Below are positions 36,269 to 45,605 of a DNA stretch of 64,000 nucleotides, piece after piece. How positions within the stretch are numbered: the stretch's first letter is position 1; each line of letters opens with the position of its first letter. The notes beneath the pieces were generated by a model. It saw only the letters and a list, made by a program, of their open reading frames with translations, was not told the DNA's origin and did no database searches. The stretch is taken from the NCBI GenBank assembly GCA_040880125.1, contig JBBDJB010000030.1, positions 1 to 64,000 of the forward strand. Reading direction: 5' to 3'. The translations under genes and the position numbers were made by a program. This DNA is from JBBDJB01 sp040880125. Lineage in GTDB: Bacteria > Planctomycetota > Planctomycetia > Pirellulales > JBBDJB01.

Positions 36269-37318
36269 GTGATGGCATCAGGCAAGCGGCAGTGGATGGC
36301 CAGCCTGGTTGCGCTGTGCCTCGCGGCAAGCGGGTGCCAGGGCTTCTTCGCGCCGGTCTCGCCCGTGCCGGTCAGTCCGCAGCCGCCGCCGCCCACCAGC
36401 GACGTCCCCCGAGAACTCGACAAGGTCACCCTTCCGCCGTACGTCATCGAGCCGCCCGACATCCTGCTGATCGACGCGGTCAAGCTCATCCCCAAGCCGC
36501 CTCACTACCTCGAGCCGCTCGACGTGCTGGCTATCCGCGCACCGGGAGCCTTTGCCACCGAGCCGATCTCCGGGCTGTACATCATCGATCCCAGCGGACG
36601 CGTGGAGCTGGGCGCGACCTACGGCGCGGTCGAAATCGCCGGCTTGACCGTCGATGAAGCCAACTCGGCCATCGAGCAGCATCTGCAGAACATCCTCGCC
36701 TCGCCCCAGGTCTCCGTCTCGCTGGCCTCGTCGGCCATCAGTCAGCAGATCAGCGGACAGCACCTGGTCAAGTCCGACGGACGCATCAACCTGGGCGTGT
36801 ACGGAACCGTCTACGTCGCTGGAATGACCATCGACGAGGTCACCGCGACCATCGAGACCCATCTGTCGCAGTGGCTGCAGGATCCCGAGGTGGTGGTCGA
36901 CATCTTCACGTTCAACAGCAAGACTTACTGGATCGTCACCGAAGGGGCCGGCTTTGGCGACAGCGTGGCCGTGCGGCCGATCACGGGCGGCGAGACCGTC
37001 ATGGACGCGGTCGCCTCGATCGGCGGCATCTCCCAGCTCTCGTCCGAGCAGATGTACATCGCCCGGCCCGCCCCCGACGGAAGCTGTAAGCAGATCCTCG
37101 AGGTCGAGTGGGACGAGATCAAAAACGGCGTCTCGGCCACCAACTACCAGCTTCTGCCGGGCGACCGGCTGGTGATCGTCGAAGATCGCGTGCAGGCGAT
37201 CGACTCCTGGATTTCGAAGGTCACACGGCCCTGGGAACGCATCTTCGGCTTCTCCCTGCTGGGCAGCCAGTCCATCCAGCGACTGGAGGCCTTCGGAAAC
37301 GACGGACGACAGCAGTAA
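36269..37318 (+). CDS. Polysaccharide export lipoprotein, Wza-like (copy 2)
   Basis: 349 residues, the same in every residue as the protein at 27416: lipobox LAASGC, two export-domain regions and SLBB-like units. Both copies are intact and have their own leaders, so both may be expressed. This copy is divergent from the exosortase gene and followed by two small secreted-protein genes, whereas copy 1 is followed by the proline-rich protein and EpsI. Confidence 0.9.
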   Translation: MMASGKRQWMASLVALCLAASGCQGFFAPVSPVPVSPQPPPPTSDVPRELDKVTLPPYVIEPPDILLIDAVKLIPKPPHYLEPLDVLAIRAPGAFATEPISGLYIIDPSGRVELGATYGAVEIAGLTVDEANSAIEQHLQNILASPQVSVSLASSAISQQISGQHLVKSDGRINLGVYGTVYVAGMTIDEVTATIETHLSQWLQDPEVVVDIFTFNSKTYWIVTEGAGFGDSVAVRPITGGETVMDAVASIGGISQLSSEQMYIARPAPDGSCKQILEVEWDEIKNGVSATNYQLLPGDRLVIVEDRVQAIDSWISKVTRPWERIFGFSLLGSQSIQRLEAFGNDGRQQ

Positions 37319-37381
37319 ACCCGAGGGCGTGATTGCTTAATGCCGCCTCGTGAAACGACAGTTGCCCCATTTGCACGATTT

Positions 37382-37409
37382 TTGAAATTCCCGATCCGCC
37401 GGATACAAT
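37382..37409 (+). promoter_or_regulatory. Promoter of the small secreted protein gene
   Basis: TTGAAA (37382-37387) and TACAAT (37404-37409) at 16-nt spacing, about 57 nt ahead of the ATG at 37466. Good match to a sigma-70-type promoter. Confidence 0.45.
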
Positions 37410-37465
37410 CCACATAGGATCCGAAAGCCAAAGTGCCCCGGGGGCCAAACCGAAGGAGGCGATCC

Positions 37466-38023
37466 ATGCGTGCGAGCAGACGAGCAGGCGGACTGATGGC
37501 GGTATGTTGGCTGATGCTGGCAACGGCCGGTGCTCAAGCACAGTTCGGAGTTCGTGCCCAATTCAATCAACAGACCCCGCCTTTCGCCACGGACATTCCC
37601 TCCAACGACAACACCTTGCAGCGGTACCGGCCGCGCGTGCCGCAGACCCCGCAGACCCCGCAAGCACCTCAGTCGCGAGGCGTGGGCGGACGCTATTTGA
37701 GCGACCTTGGCAATACTGCACCGTCGGTGCAAAAGCCCTTCGTCAATGTCGAGCCGCGTCCCACCGTCAGCCCCTATGTGAATCTGGGGCGAGACAACGA
37801 GGATTTGACGCTACCGACTTACCAGACGCTGGTGCGCCCGTTCGTTCAGCAGCGAGAGATCAACGAACGGCAGCAACTGGAGATTCAGCAGTTGAACCGG
37901 CAGTTCAACAACGCCCGCACCGATTTTCAGCTTCAACAGCAGCTCGGCGCAGGCGGTCTCCGGCCGACCGGTCACCAGGTACGCTTCATGAATCTCGCAC
38001 CCTACTACCGCCTGCCGCGCTGA
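37466..38023 (+). CDS. Small secreted Gln/Pro-rich protein, unknown
   Basis: 185 residues. A signal peptide (MRASRRAGGLMAVCWLMLAT, cleavage near AQAQ) is followed by a Pro/Gln-rich region containing a PQTPQTPQAPQ run and a helical stretch (FVQQREINERQQLEIQQLNR) that may be a coiled coil. The end, MNLAPYYRLPR, is distinct. No family recognised. The start is fixed by GAAGGAGGCGATCC directly before the ATG at 37466. Confidence 0.75.
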   Translation: MRASRRAGGLMAVCWLMLATAGAQAQFGVRAQFNQQTPPFATDIPSNDNTLQRYRPRVPQTPQTPQAPQSRGVGGRYLSDLGNTAPSVQKPFVNVEPRPTVSPYVNLGRDNEDLTLPTYQTLVRPFVQQREINERQQLEIQQLNRQFNNARTDFQLQQQLGAGGLRPTGHQVRFMNLAPYYRLPR

Positions 38024-38125
38024 CGAGCCGCAGCGGTGTGCCGACAGTGAAGCATCATCTCGGCTCGCTTTACATTCCGCCCCACTGATCCGCCACCACA
38101 CCACACCCTCGCGGAGATGCTCGCC

Positions 38126-38671
38126 ATGAAGATCGCTTGCATGCTGAATGCTGTTGGCGTCGCCGTTTTGTCGCTTTCGATGCTTTCCGCCGCCGGCGCT
38201 CAGCAGGCCCAACAACCGCCGGCGAGCGACGAGCAGCAGGCGCTCGAGACGAAGTTCGCCGAGACGCTGTCGGGCTCGACGATGGTGGGGCATTTCACGG
38301 TTACCGGCCGCGAACAACAGAACGGTCTGAAGGAGGAGAAGTACACGCTCCGGCAGGTCTCCAAGCTTGAAGGCGACAACTGGTTGTTCCAGGTGCGGAT
38401 CCAATACGGCGAGCGCGATCTCACGCTGCCGCTTACGCTACCGGTGAAGTGGGCCGGCAACACGCCGATTATCACCGTCGACAACCTGGCGATCCCAGGC
38501 GGCGGCACCTACACCGCCCGTGTGCTCATCTTCGGCGACAAGTACGCCGGCACGTGGAGCGGCGGCGATCACGGCGGCCATCTGTTCGGCCGCATCGAGA
38601 AGACGCCGCCGGAGGATGAAAGCGATGAGACCGATAACGACGAAGCCGACGGCGTCACGGACGCGCAGTGA
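38126..38671 (+). CDS. Secreted protein of unknown function
   Basis: About 181 residues: signal peptide (MKIACMLNAVGVAVLSLSML, cleavage near AGAQQ), a mainly beta domain (STMVGHFTVTG, LEGDNWLFQVRIQYG, GTYTARVLIFGDKYAGTWSG) and an acidic tail (EDESDETDNDEAD). The GTWSGGDHGGHLFG segment resembles a conserved part of planctomycete hypothetical proteins. The ATG at 38126 is chosen since GGAG lies 10 nt upstream; 38117 is the alternative. Confidence 0.75.
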   Translation: MKIACMLNAVGVAVLSLSMLSAAGAQQAQQPPASDEQQALETKFAETLSGSTMVGHFTVTGREQQNGLKEEKYTLRQVSKLEGDNWLFQVRIQYGERDLTLPLTLPVKWAGNTPIITVDNLAIPGGGTYTARVLIFGDKYAGTWSGGDHGGHLFGRIEKTPPEDESDETDNDEADGVTDAQ

Positions 38672-38681
38672 GCCCCGATGG

Positions 38682-39401
38682 CTACGTTTTGTGTAGTGCC
38701 AAAAAACTGACGGTCCTCGCCGCCAGCGCCAGTGCCGCGGTTTCGGTGCGCAAGGTGCGCTTGCCGAGAGTGACGATCTGCCATCGAAGGCGCGTGGCCG
38801 CGTCGATCTCCTCGTCCTGAAACCCGCCTTCCGGGCCAATCGCCGCACATACTCCGCCGGCGACGCCGCTGGCCGGCAAGCATGACGCCAGCGGCACTCC
38901 ACCGGGATGACAAACAACTCGCAGATCTTCCTGCGCCCCGGCTTCGAGAAAACCCGGCAGCTCCGCCGGCTCATCGATCTGCATCAGCACGTTGCGGCCG
39001 CACTGCTTGGCGGCCTCGATTACGGTCCGACCCAGCCGCTGACTGGATTTGGGCTGTGCAATGCTGCGCTGCGTGACCAGGGGCACCAGCCGCGTCACGC
39101 CCAGCTCGACGCACTTCTCCACCAGCCACCGCTGCCGGTCGCCCTTCGGTAGCGCCACGCCCAGCACCAACGGAAACGGCAGCTCACGATCGACCTGCTC
39201 ATGCGAGAGGATCGCCACCTCGACCCGGCTTCGCTGACACTGCTCGACGCGGCCGACGAACTCGTTGCCGCTGCCGTCGAACAGAACGATCCGGTCACCC
39301 ACCTGGCCACGCATGACGTGCAGCAGGTGATGAGCCTCGGCATCTTCCAGCCAGGCTCGATCGCCCTGGATGAACTGCTCAACGAAGAAGCGCTGGGACA
39401 T
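38682..39401 (-). CDS. rsmE: 16S rRNA (uracil-1498-N3)-methyltransferase RsmE
   Basis: 239 residues, the normal size. SPOUT-type methyltransferase that adds a methyl group at U1498 of 16S rRNA. The C-terminal knot signature IGPEGGFQDEEI and LGKRTLRTETAAL is complete, with ECVE-like KCVELGVTRLVPL in the middle. The real start is the ATG at 39401 (MSQRFFVEQF); a much longer in-frame extension overlaps the divergent ATPase gene and is not real. Confidence 0.95.
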   Translation of the reverse strand: MSQRFFVEQFIQGDRAWLEDAEAHHLLHVMRGQVGDRIVLFDGSGNEFVGRVEQCQRSRVEVAILSHEQVDRELPFPLVLGVALPKGDRQRWLVEKCVELGVTRLVPLVTQRSIAQPKSSQRLGRTVIEAAKQCGRNVLMQIDEPAELPGFLEAGAQEDLRVVCHPGGVPLASCLPASGVAGGVCAAIGPEGGFQDEEIDAATRLRWQIVTLGKRTLRTETAALALAARTVSFLALHKT

Positions 39402-39528
39402 GGCACGAGCGAGAGGATGGCCGCCGCAGCGGCGAAGGGATCGACTGAAGAAACCGATGCGATTGTACCGATTGTGATGAATATGCGGAATTAGCCGCTC
39501 TGACGCCTCGTTTCGGGAAGCGCTTGCC

Positions 39529-40350
39529 ATGTACGAATCACGCTGGGGACTGCTGCGACCTCCGTTCGGCGACGTGGCGAGCGGCCGCATCTTCCACGAA
39601 ACGCCGGCCGGCGAGGAAGCCCTGGCACGGCTCGACTTTCTCGTCGAGACCGGCCGCCGCTGCGGCCTTTTGGTAGGAAGCGGCGGTGTCGGCAAGTCGC
39701 GGCTGCTGGAGGTGTTTGCCCGGCGGATGCGCAGCGCCGGCCACGATGTGGTGTCCGTCTCGCTGCAAGGTGCCGATGCCCGCGAGCTGCTCTGGCAGTT
39801 GGCTGCCCGGCTGGGAACCAATCCGGCGACGAGCGATCCGACCTTCGCACTCTGGCGGCGTGTGAGCGATCGCCTGCAGGAGAACCGGTACACGCTGCGC
39901 AAGAGCGTGCTATTGCTGGACGATGCGGACGACGCCACCGCGGAAGCGCTCTCGCAGGTGACGCGCCTGGCACAGGACGATCCAGCCACCGAACTGCAAG
40001 TTACGCTCGTGCTTGCAGTGCGAGAAGATCGCCTGAACCGGCTGGGCCGGCGTCTGCTGGAAATGGCCGATCTGCGGATCGATGTTCCGCGTTGGGAGGA
40101 GATCGATACACGGTGCTTCCTCCATCACGCGATCCGCGAGGCGGGCCGCCGGGAGCCGCTGTTCACCGAACAGGCGATAGCCCTCTTGCACGAGCTGTCC
40201 AGCGGCGTTGCCCGCCGCGTGCGGCAACTGGCGGAACTGGCACTGCTGGCCGGCGCCGGCCAGAACGTCGACCGTATCACGCCCGAGATCATCGAAGGCG
40301 TGCATGAACAGTTGAGCGTCAACGTGCCCCCGCGGCTGGTCCGCTCGTGA
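39529..40350 (+). CDS. ExeA/GspA-like AAA ATPase (PEP-CTERM-locus secretion ATPase type)
   Basis: 273 residues. The ExeA-like start MYESRWGLLRPPF is followed by Walker A GSGGVGKSR (about 50-58), Walker B VLLLDDADD (about 126) and a C-terminal helical lid (SSGVARRVRQLAELALLAG). Relatives of this family appear in exosortase loci as putative secretion ATPases. The distance to the exosortase here (4 kb) makes a shared role plausible but unproven. Cytoplasmic; no membrane segment. Confidence 0.8.
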   Translation: MYESRWGLLRPPFGDVASGRIFHETPAGEEALARLDFLVETGRRCGLLVGSGGVGKSRLLEVFARRMRSAGHDVVSVSLQGADARELLWQLAARLGTNPATSDPTFALWRRVSDRLQENRYTLRKSVLLLDDADDATAEALSQVTRLAQDDPATELQVTLVLAVREDRLNRLGRRLLEMADLRIDVPRWEEIDTRCFLHHAIREAGRREPLFTEQAIALLHELSSGVARRVRQLAELALLAGAGQNVDRITPEIIEGVHEQLSVNVPPRLVRS

Positions 40351-40366
40351 TCGATCAAGACCTGCG

Positions 40367-41710
<1,344 letters not shown>

Positions 41711-41897
41711 GGCGGGACTCCTGTTGAGGCGGGACCGAAATCGCGGGACGTCGCCCGAACTGCGGCGCTGACGATTATATAAGCGGGTGTTGATTCAATA
41801 CAAGCTGGGCTCCGCAGGAACCCGGGTTCCGCCGCCGACGCCGTAGGCCCTTCCTGCAGGAACCGAACCGCGAGACGATCCACAGACGCGGACCGCT
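41711..41897. other. Short gap between DUF1501 and HPF-like genes
   Basis: Both flanking genes are on the minus strand. No repeat of the main families; an imperfect inverted repeat around AGGAACCCGGGTTCC (41817-41831), containing the palindrome GGAACCCGGGTTCC, is visible. Confidence 0.4.
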
Positions 41898-42629
41898 CTA
41901 CGATTCGGTCGAGGTCTCACGCAGCGTCCGGGCGAAGTTGATGTTCTCCATCTCTTCGTCCGGATGAGCCGACAGCAGTTTCAGCGACGGCTCGATCAAT
42001 TGCTCCAGCCACTCGCCCAGGCGGACCTCGCGCGGGCGGCTCTCATAATGCTCGAACGCCATCAAAAACACCTCTTCGACCATGTCTTCCAGCGTCCATT
42101 CGATGCCGATCCGCTCGTTCAATTCCGGGAACCGCTCGACCAGCCGGCCCACGCGCTTGCGAACTTGTTCCTCATACACGTAGGTCGCCGTGCGGAAAGC
42201 CGCGTAGTCGCCCTCGCGGAGCGCGTTCTCCAACTGCTCCACGTCCGGCTCGCTCTCAGGCACGATTTCCTGATGCGTGCCCTTGCGATGCTTGTGCAGC
42301 TCCGCCTCTGCGCCCAGGTCCGCCACGTACGCCAGCACCCGGCGAATCAGCTTGCTGACGCAGCGATCGAAGGCCGCCAACACGTGCGGGTCCACGTCCG
42401 CTACGGCCAACGTGCGGCCGGAGAGCACCAGCGCCATCTTCAAGTGATAGGCCTGGCTGCGGGGTTGGTGAGTAACGGTGATATAGAGATCCGAGACGGG
42501 AAACTTGGCCACCGGCTTGCGCAACGGCTCCAGATCTCGCTCGAACTTTTCAATGACGTCGCCGGGCAGGTCGCAGTTGTTTTGATCGAGCTCGATGCGC
42601 AGATTGTAGCTGGTGTCGGAAAAACGCAT
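41898..42629 (-). CDS. HPF/RaiA-like protein with sigma-region-2-like C-terminus
   Basis: 243 residues. Residues 1-105 (MRFSDTSYNLRIELDQNNCD, KFPVSDLYITVTHQP, YHLKMALVLSGRTLAVADVD) have the beta-alpha layout of ribosome hibernation factors. After a linker, residues 135-235 contain YVYEEQVRKRVGRLVERF and TLEDMVEEVFLMAFEHYESRP, which look like region 2 of ECF sigma factors, though without a region 4 part. It may bind ribosomes when growth stops; the second domain has no assigned role. The start at 42629 follows AAGGAGGAAAGCC. Confidence 0.75.
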   Translation of the reverse strand: MRFSDTSYNLRIELDQNNCDLPGDVIEKFERDLEPLRKPVAKFPVSDLYITVTHQPRSQAYHLKMALVLSGRTLAVADVDPHVLAAFDRCVSKLIRRVLAYVADLGAEAELHKHRKGTHQEIVPESEPDVEQLENALREGDYAAFRTATYVYEEQVRKRVGRLVERFPELNERIGIEWTLEDMVEEVFLMAFEHYESRPREVRLGEWLEQLIEPSLKLLSAHPDEEMENINFARTLRETSTES

Positions 42630-42899
42630 TGGCTTTCCTCCTTCAGGGGGGCGCGAATTCGCCTCGATTTGTTGCAAACGATATGCCGGTGCTCCAGCGC
42701 ATGCCCCGCTACGGTGGCACCGGGCGGCCTGCAGTCGTCGAGTTCTGACTGTAAGTATGTCGCAGGGCCGGCCGCCAATGTACCTGGGCTCGGCAAAAAA
42801 TTTGACAGTCTCCTGCCCCTGCGGCACGCTTCTGTTGTTTTCCATCCCGCCTTTCACGCCGCTACGTGTTTATTCACACCCAACGTAAGGGAGAATCTC

Positions 42900-44237
42900 A
42901 TGCCCCAGCTCGATCGAAGACAGTTTTGTGCCGGCGCGGCATCAACGGTCGCGGCCGCCGTGCTGGCCGGAGAGGCTCGCGCGGCGAAGCAACCAGCCAG
43001 TGAGCGGCTGCGGGTGGGCTGCATTGGCGTGGCGGGCAGGGCCGGCTTTCTGTTGCGAGCCTTTGCCGCACATCCGGAAGTGGAATTGGTGGCCGTGGCC
43101 GACGTTGATCAGCGACACTTTCCCGAGGCGATCGAGGCGGTGCGCCAGATCACCGGCAAGAAGCCGCAGACGCACGGCGATTTTCGCGCGATCATCGATG
43201 ACAGCTCAATCGACGCGGTCGCCATCGGCACGCCCGACCACTGGCACGCCATCCCGACGATCCTCGCCTGCCTGGCCGGCAAGGACGTGTACGTCGAGAA
43301 GCCGGACGGGCACAATATGCTCGAAGGGCAGCGGATGGTCGAGGCGATGCGCAAAGAGAAGCGAATCGTGCAGTTGGGAACGCAGTCTCGCAGCGCGCCG
43401 CACTTTCACGAAGCGGTCGAGTACGTGCGCAGCGGCAAGTTGGGCCGTGTGCTGGCGGCCAAGGCCTGGGAGGCGACGCAGCAGGGGTCGATCGGCCACC
43501 CGCCGGACAGCGACCCGCCCGAGGGCGTGGACTACGACATGTGGCTCGGCCCCGCGCCGAAGCGGCCGTTCAACGTCCGCCGGTTTCACGGCAACTGGCG
43601 GTGGTTTTTCGACTACGGCACCGGCGACATCGGCAACGACGGCGTGCACCGGCTCGACTATGCCCTGTGGGCGATGAGCGCCGCGTCCGAAGCGCAGGGC
43701 GACGGGCCGCTCTACATGCCGGAAAAGATTTCGGCCGTCGGCGGCAAGTGGTACTTCGACGACATGCAGCAGTGGCCCGACACGCTGCAGGCGAGCTACG
43801 AGTTCGCCGGACAGGGCGACCGGCCCGGCAAAGTGCTGACCTACGAAATGCGGCTGTGGAACGGCTACGGCATGGAGGGCGAGGGCGAAGGGGCGGCCGT
43901 GTACGGCGACCAGGGCTATCTGGTGATGTCCAACGGCCGCTGGCGCGTGTTCAACCGCGACCGCGAAGTGGTTGCCCAAGGGCAGGGGGGCGACGCCGGC
44001 AGTGAGCACATCGACAACTTCATCCAGTGCGTCAAGTCACGCCAGCGGCCGACCGCCGACCTGGAGACCGTGGGACATCGGGCGTCGGTATTGTGCCACG
44101 CCGCCAACGTCGCCTGGCGCGTGGGGCGGCAACTGACGCTGGACGCCCAGAGTGAGACATTCGTCGGCGACGCCGAGGCGAATGCGCTCCGTACGCGGGA
44201 GGAGTATCGCAAGCCGTGGACGCTGCCGGAGGTGTAG
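42900..44237 (+). CDS. Tat-exported Gfo/Idh/MocA family oxidoreductase
   Basis: 445 residues. A Tat leader (DRRQFCAGAASTVAAAVLAG) directs export of a folded, cofactor-loaded enzyme; then a Rossmann domain (GCIGVAGRAGFLLR) and catalytic-site segment VYVEKPDGHN. TPDHWHAIPT and GDIGNDGVHRLD are typical of the planctomycete exported group, which is thought to work on sugars in the periplasm. AGGGAGAATCTC precedes the ATG at 42900. Confidence 0.9.
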   Translation: MPQLDRRQFCAGAASTVAAAVLAGEARAAKQPASERLRVGCIGVAGRAGFLLRAFAAHPEVELVAVADVDQRHFPEAIEAVRQITGKKPQTHGDFRAIIDDSSIDAVAIGTPDHWHAIPTILACLAGKDVYVEKPDGHNMLEGQRMVEAMRKEKRIVQLGTQSRSAPHFHEAVEYVRSGKLGRVLAAKAWEATQQGSIGHPPDSDPPEGVDYDMWLGPAPKRPFNVRRFHGNWRWFFDYGTGDIGNDGVHRLDYALWAMSAASEAQGDGPLYMPEKISAVGGKWYFDDMQQWPDTLQASYEFAGQGDRPGKVLTYEMRLWNGYGMEGEGEGAAVYGDQGYLVMSNGRWRVFNRDREVVAQGQGGDAGSEHIDNFIQCVKSRQRPTADLETVGHRASVLCHAANVAWRVGRQLTLDAQSETFVGDAEANALRTREEYRKPWTLPEV

Positions 44238-44503
44238 GGGCAAGCTCGTGCCGTGTCTAATAGACTGTGCCTTTAGGAGTGCCACTGCTGGGCGAAGGTG
44301 AGCAGTGGCATCCGATGATCGCGGTTTGCGCTGGTGCCTTGCTTCTCCAATGGAAGCTTCCCCCAAAAATGTCAAGATAGTTTTGTGACAAAAATTAGCA
44401 ATCTTGGAAGAAGTCAACTACATTACGGGCAGGCGCCGCGTCGTCGCGTTGACGTGGATTCTGGGGCATTCTTTGGGCAGCCGACTTCTTGGGGGTAGAC
44501 GCC
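44238..44503. promoter_or_regulatory. Region upstream of the PEP-CTERM gene cluster
   Basis: 266 nt with family C (44279-44311), a perfect GGAAGCTTCC palindrome (44352-44361) and an inverted repeat TGTCA, 11 nt, TGACA (44370-44390). One of these may control the PEP-CTERM genes. I see no sigma-54 type GG-N10-GC promoter and no clear -35/-10 pair. Confidence 0.4.
44279..44311 (+). repeat. Family C palindromic repeat
   Basis: GTGCCACTGCTGGGCGAAGG followed by TGAGCAGTGGCA. The loop differs from other family C copies but the stem is kept. Confidence 0.7.
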
Positions 44504-45580
44504 ATGCTTGAACGACGCGTAAAGCTTATTGTTCGCTCACTTCTCGTAGCGATCGTGGTCTTGTCCGCTGCCGCACGATCATCCGAAGCAGATTTCACGA
44601 CGATCATCAATGTCCCGCCGGACACGATGCCTGCATCGATTGGCTCGCATACACAAGTGAACGTCTTCGATGGCGGGATGCTGTTTGACGGCTTCGAGGC
44701 GGGCGCCGCCGATGGATCGAGTGAAGATATCGAAGTGAACCTTTTCGGCGGATCACTCACGCCCATCATACAAACGTTGCTGACCGCCTACCCCGGCAGC
44801 GTCATCAATATGTACGGCCCGTTCGAGGAAGGATCGGGGATTGTGCACACGCGCGTTGATGGCGGCAGATTGAATATGGTGAATGGGCTCATGCACAGCA
44901 TGAGTGCGTCAAACTCCGCTGAGGTGAATATTTCTGGAGGCACCATATCGAACATGGGTGCGGTCGGTGGTAGTACGGTAAACCAAGCGGGAGGCGCAAT
45001 TGTCAGTGACTTAAATCTCCTCAGCGGAGAAGGCACTGTCTGGAATTTATACGACGGTGAGATCGGAAATCGATTTGAGATGCGCGAGGGCGCCAAAATG
45101 AATATGTATGGCGGCCAGATCGGCTATCGCTTCTCCGTAGGCGACGGTACAACAATGAATATCTTCGGCGGTACGATCAGCCTCGGCCCTGACACGAGCC
45201 GCGACTATGCGTTCATGGCGGAATCAGGCTCGACCGTCAATGTCCATGGTGGCTTATTTCGTGAGAATGTTTTTGTTGGGGATGGAACTCATTTCAATCT
45301 GTTTGTGCAAGAGCTTTCCCTGGATGGCGTGCCGGTTCCGCTCGTTCTTGGAGAACAAACGGTCATCCCAAACACCGGTGGCGTGCTGCTTGAGGCGATA
45401 TTGGCGGACGGGACGTTTCTCGATTTGGGATTGGGCAGAGGCAGTCCGGGCTTCGATCATTTCGATGACGGCGCCATCCTCACCGCGACGCTTGTGCCCG
45501 AGCCAAGCACCTGGGTGCTGGCGATTCTTGCGGCGGTGGGGTTGATTGGATTGCGAAGCCGGCACCGCAATGGGAAGTAA
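44504..45580 (+). CDS. PEP-CTERM protein with beta-solenoid-like repeats (tandem copy 1)
   Basis: 358 residues: signal peptide (MLERRVKLIVRSLLVAIVVL), then about eleven repeats of some 20 residues built on xN-x-x-GG-x-I (VNVFDGG, VNLFGGS, VNISGGT, MNMYGGQ, MNIFGGT, VNVHGGL) which suggest a beta-solenoid, and the sorting signal VPEPSTWVLAILAAVGLIGL with a basic end RSRHRNGK. It should be processed by the exosortase at 34393 and exposed at the surface. The ATG at 44504 follows GGGGGTAGAC. Confidence 0.88.
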   Translation: MLERRVKLIVRSLLVAIVVLSAAARSSEADFTTIINVPPDTMPASIGSHTQVNVFDGGMLFDGFEAGAADGSSEDIEVNLFGGSLTPIIQTLLTAYPGSVINMYGPFEEGSGIVHTRVDGGRLNMVNGLMHSMSASNSAEVNISGGTISNMGAVGGSTVNQAGGAIVSDLNLLSGEGTVWNLYDGEIGNRFEMREGAKMNMYGGQIGYRFSVGDGTTMNIFGGTISLGPDTSRDYAFMAESGSTVNVHGGLFRENVFVGDGTHFNLFVQELSLDGVPVPLVLGEQTVIPNTGGVLLEAILADGTFLDLGLGRGSPGFDHFDDGAILTATLVPEPSTWVLAILAAVGLIGLRSRHRNGK

Positions 45581-45605
45581 CATCCGAAGTGCTAGGGTAG
45601 ACGCC

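Larger units (their letters stand above)
35943..37320 (+). repeat. Duplicated segment, copy 2 (wza-like gene and leader)
   Basis: Partner of 27118-28467. 36193-37320 is identical to 27340-28467 as far as I can read, and 35943-36026 matches 27118-27201 with two changes. Between the blocks the leader differs and is longer here. Confidence 0.92.

Noticed and set aside
38682..39989. Long form of RsmE with about 196 extra N-terminal residues
   Set aside because: The extension covers the divergent ATPase gene and is Ser/Arg-rich; the normal RsmE start is at 39401.
44238..44503. Sigma-54 promoter for the PEP-CTERM genes, as in PrsK/PrsR systems
   Set aside because: TGGTGCCTTGC near 44331 resembles it but the GG to GC spacing is wrong.
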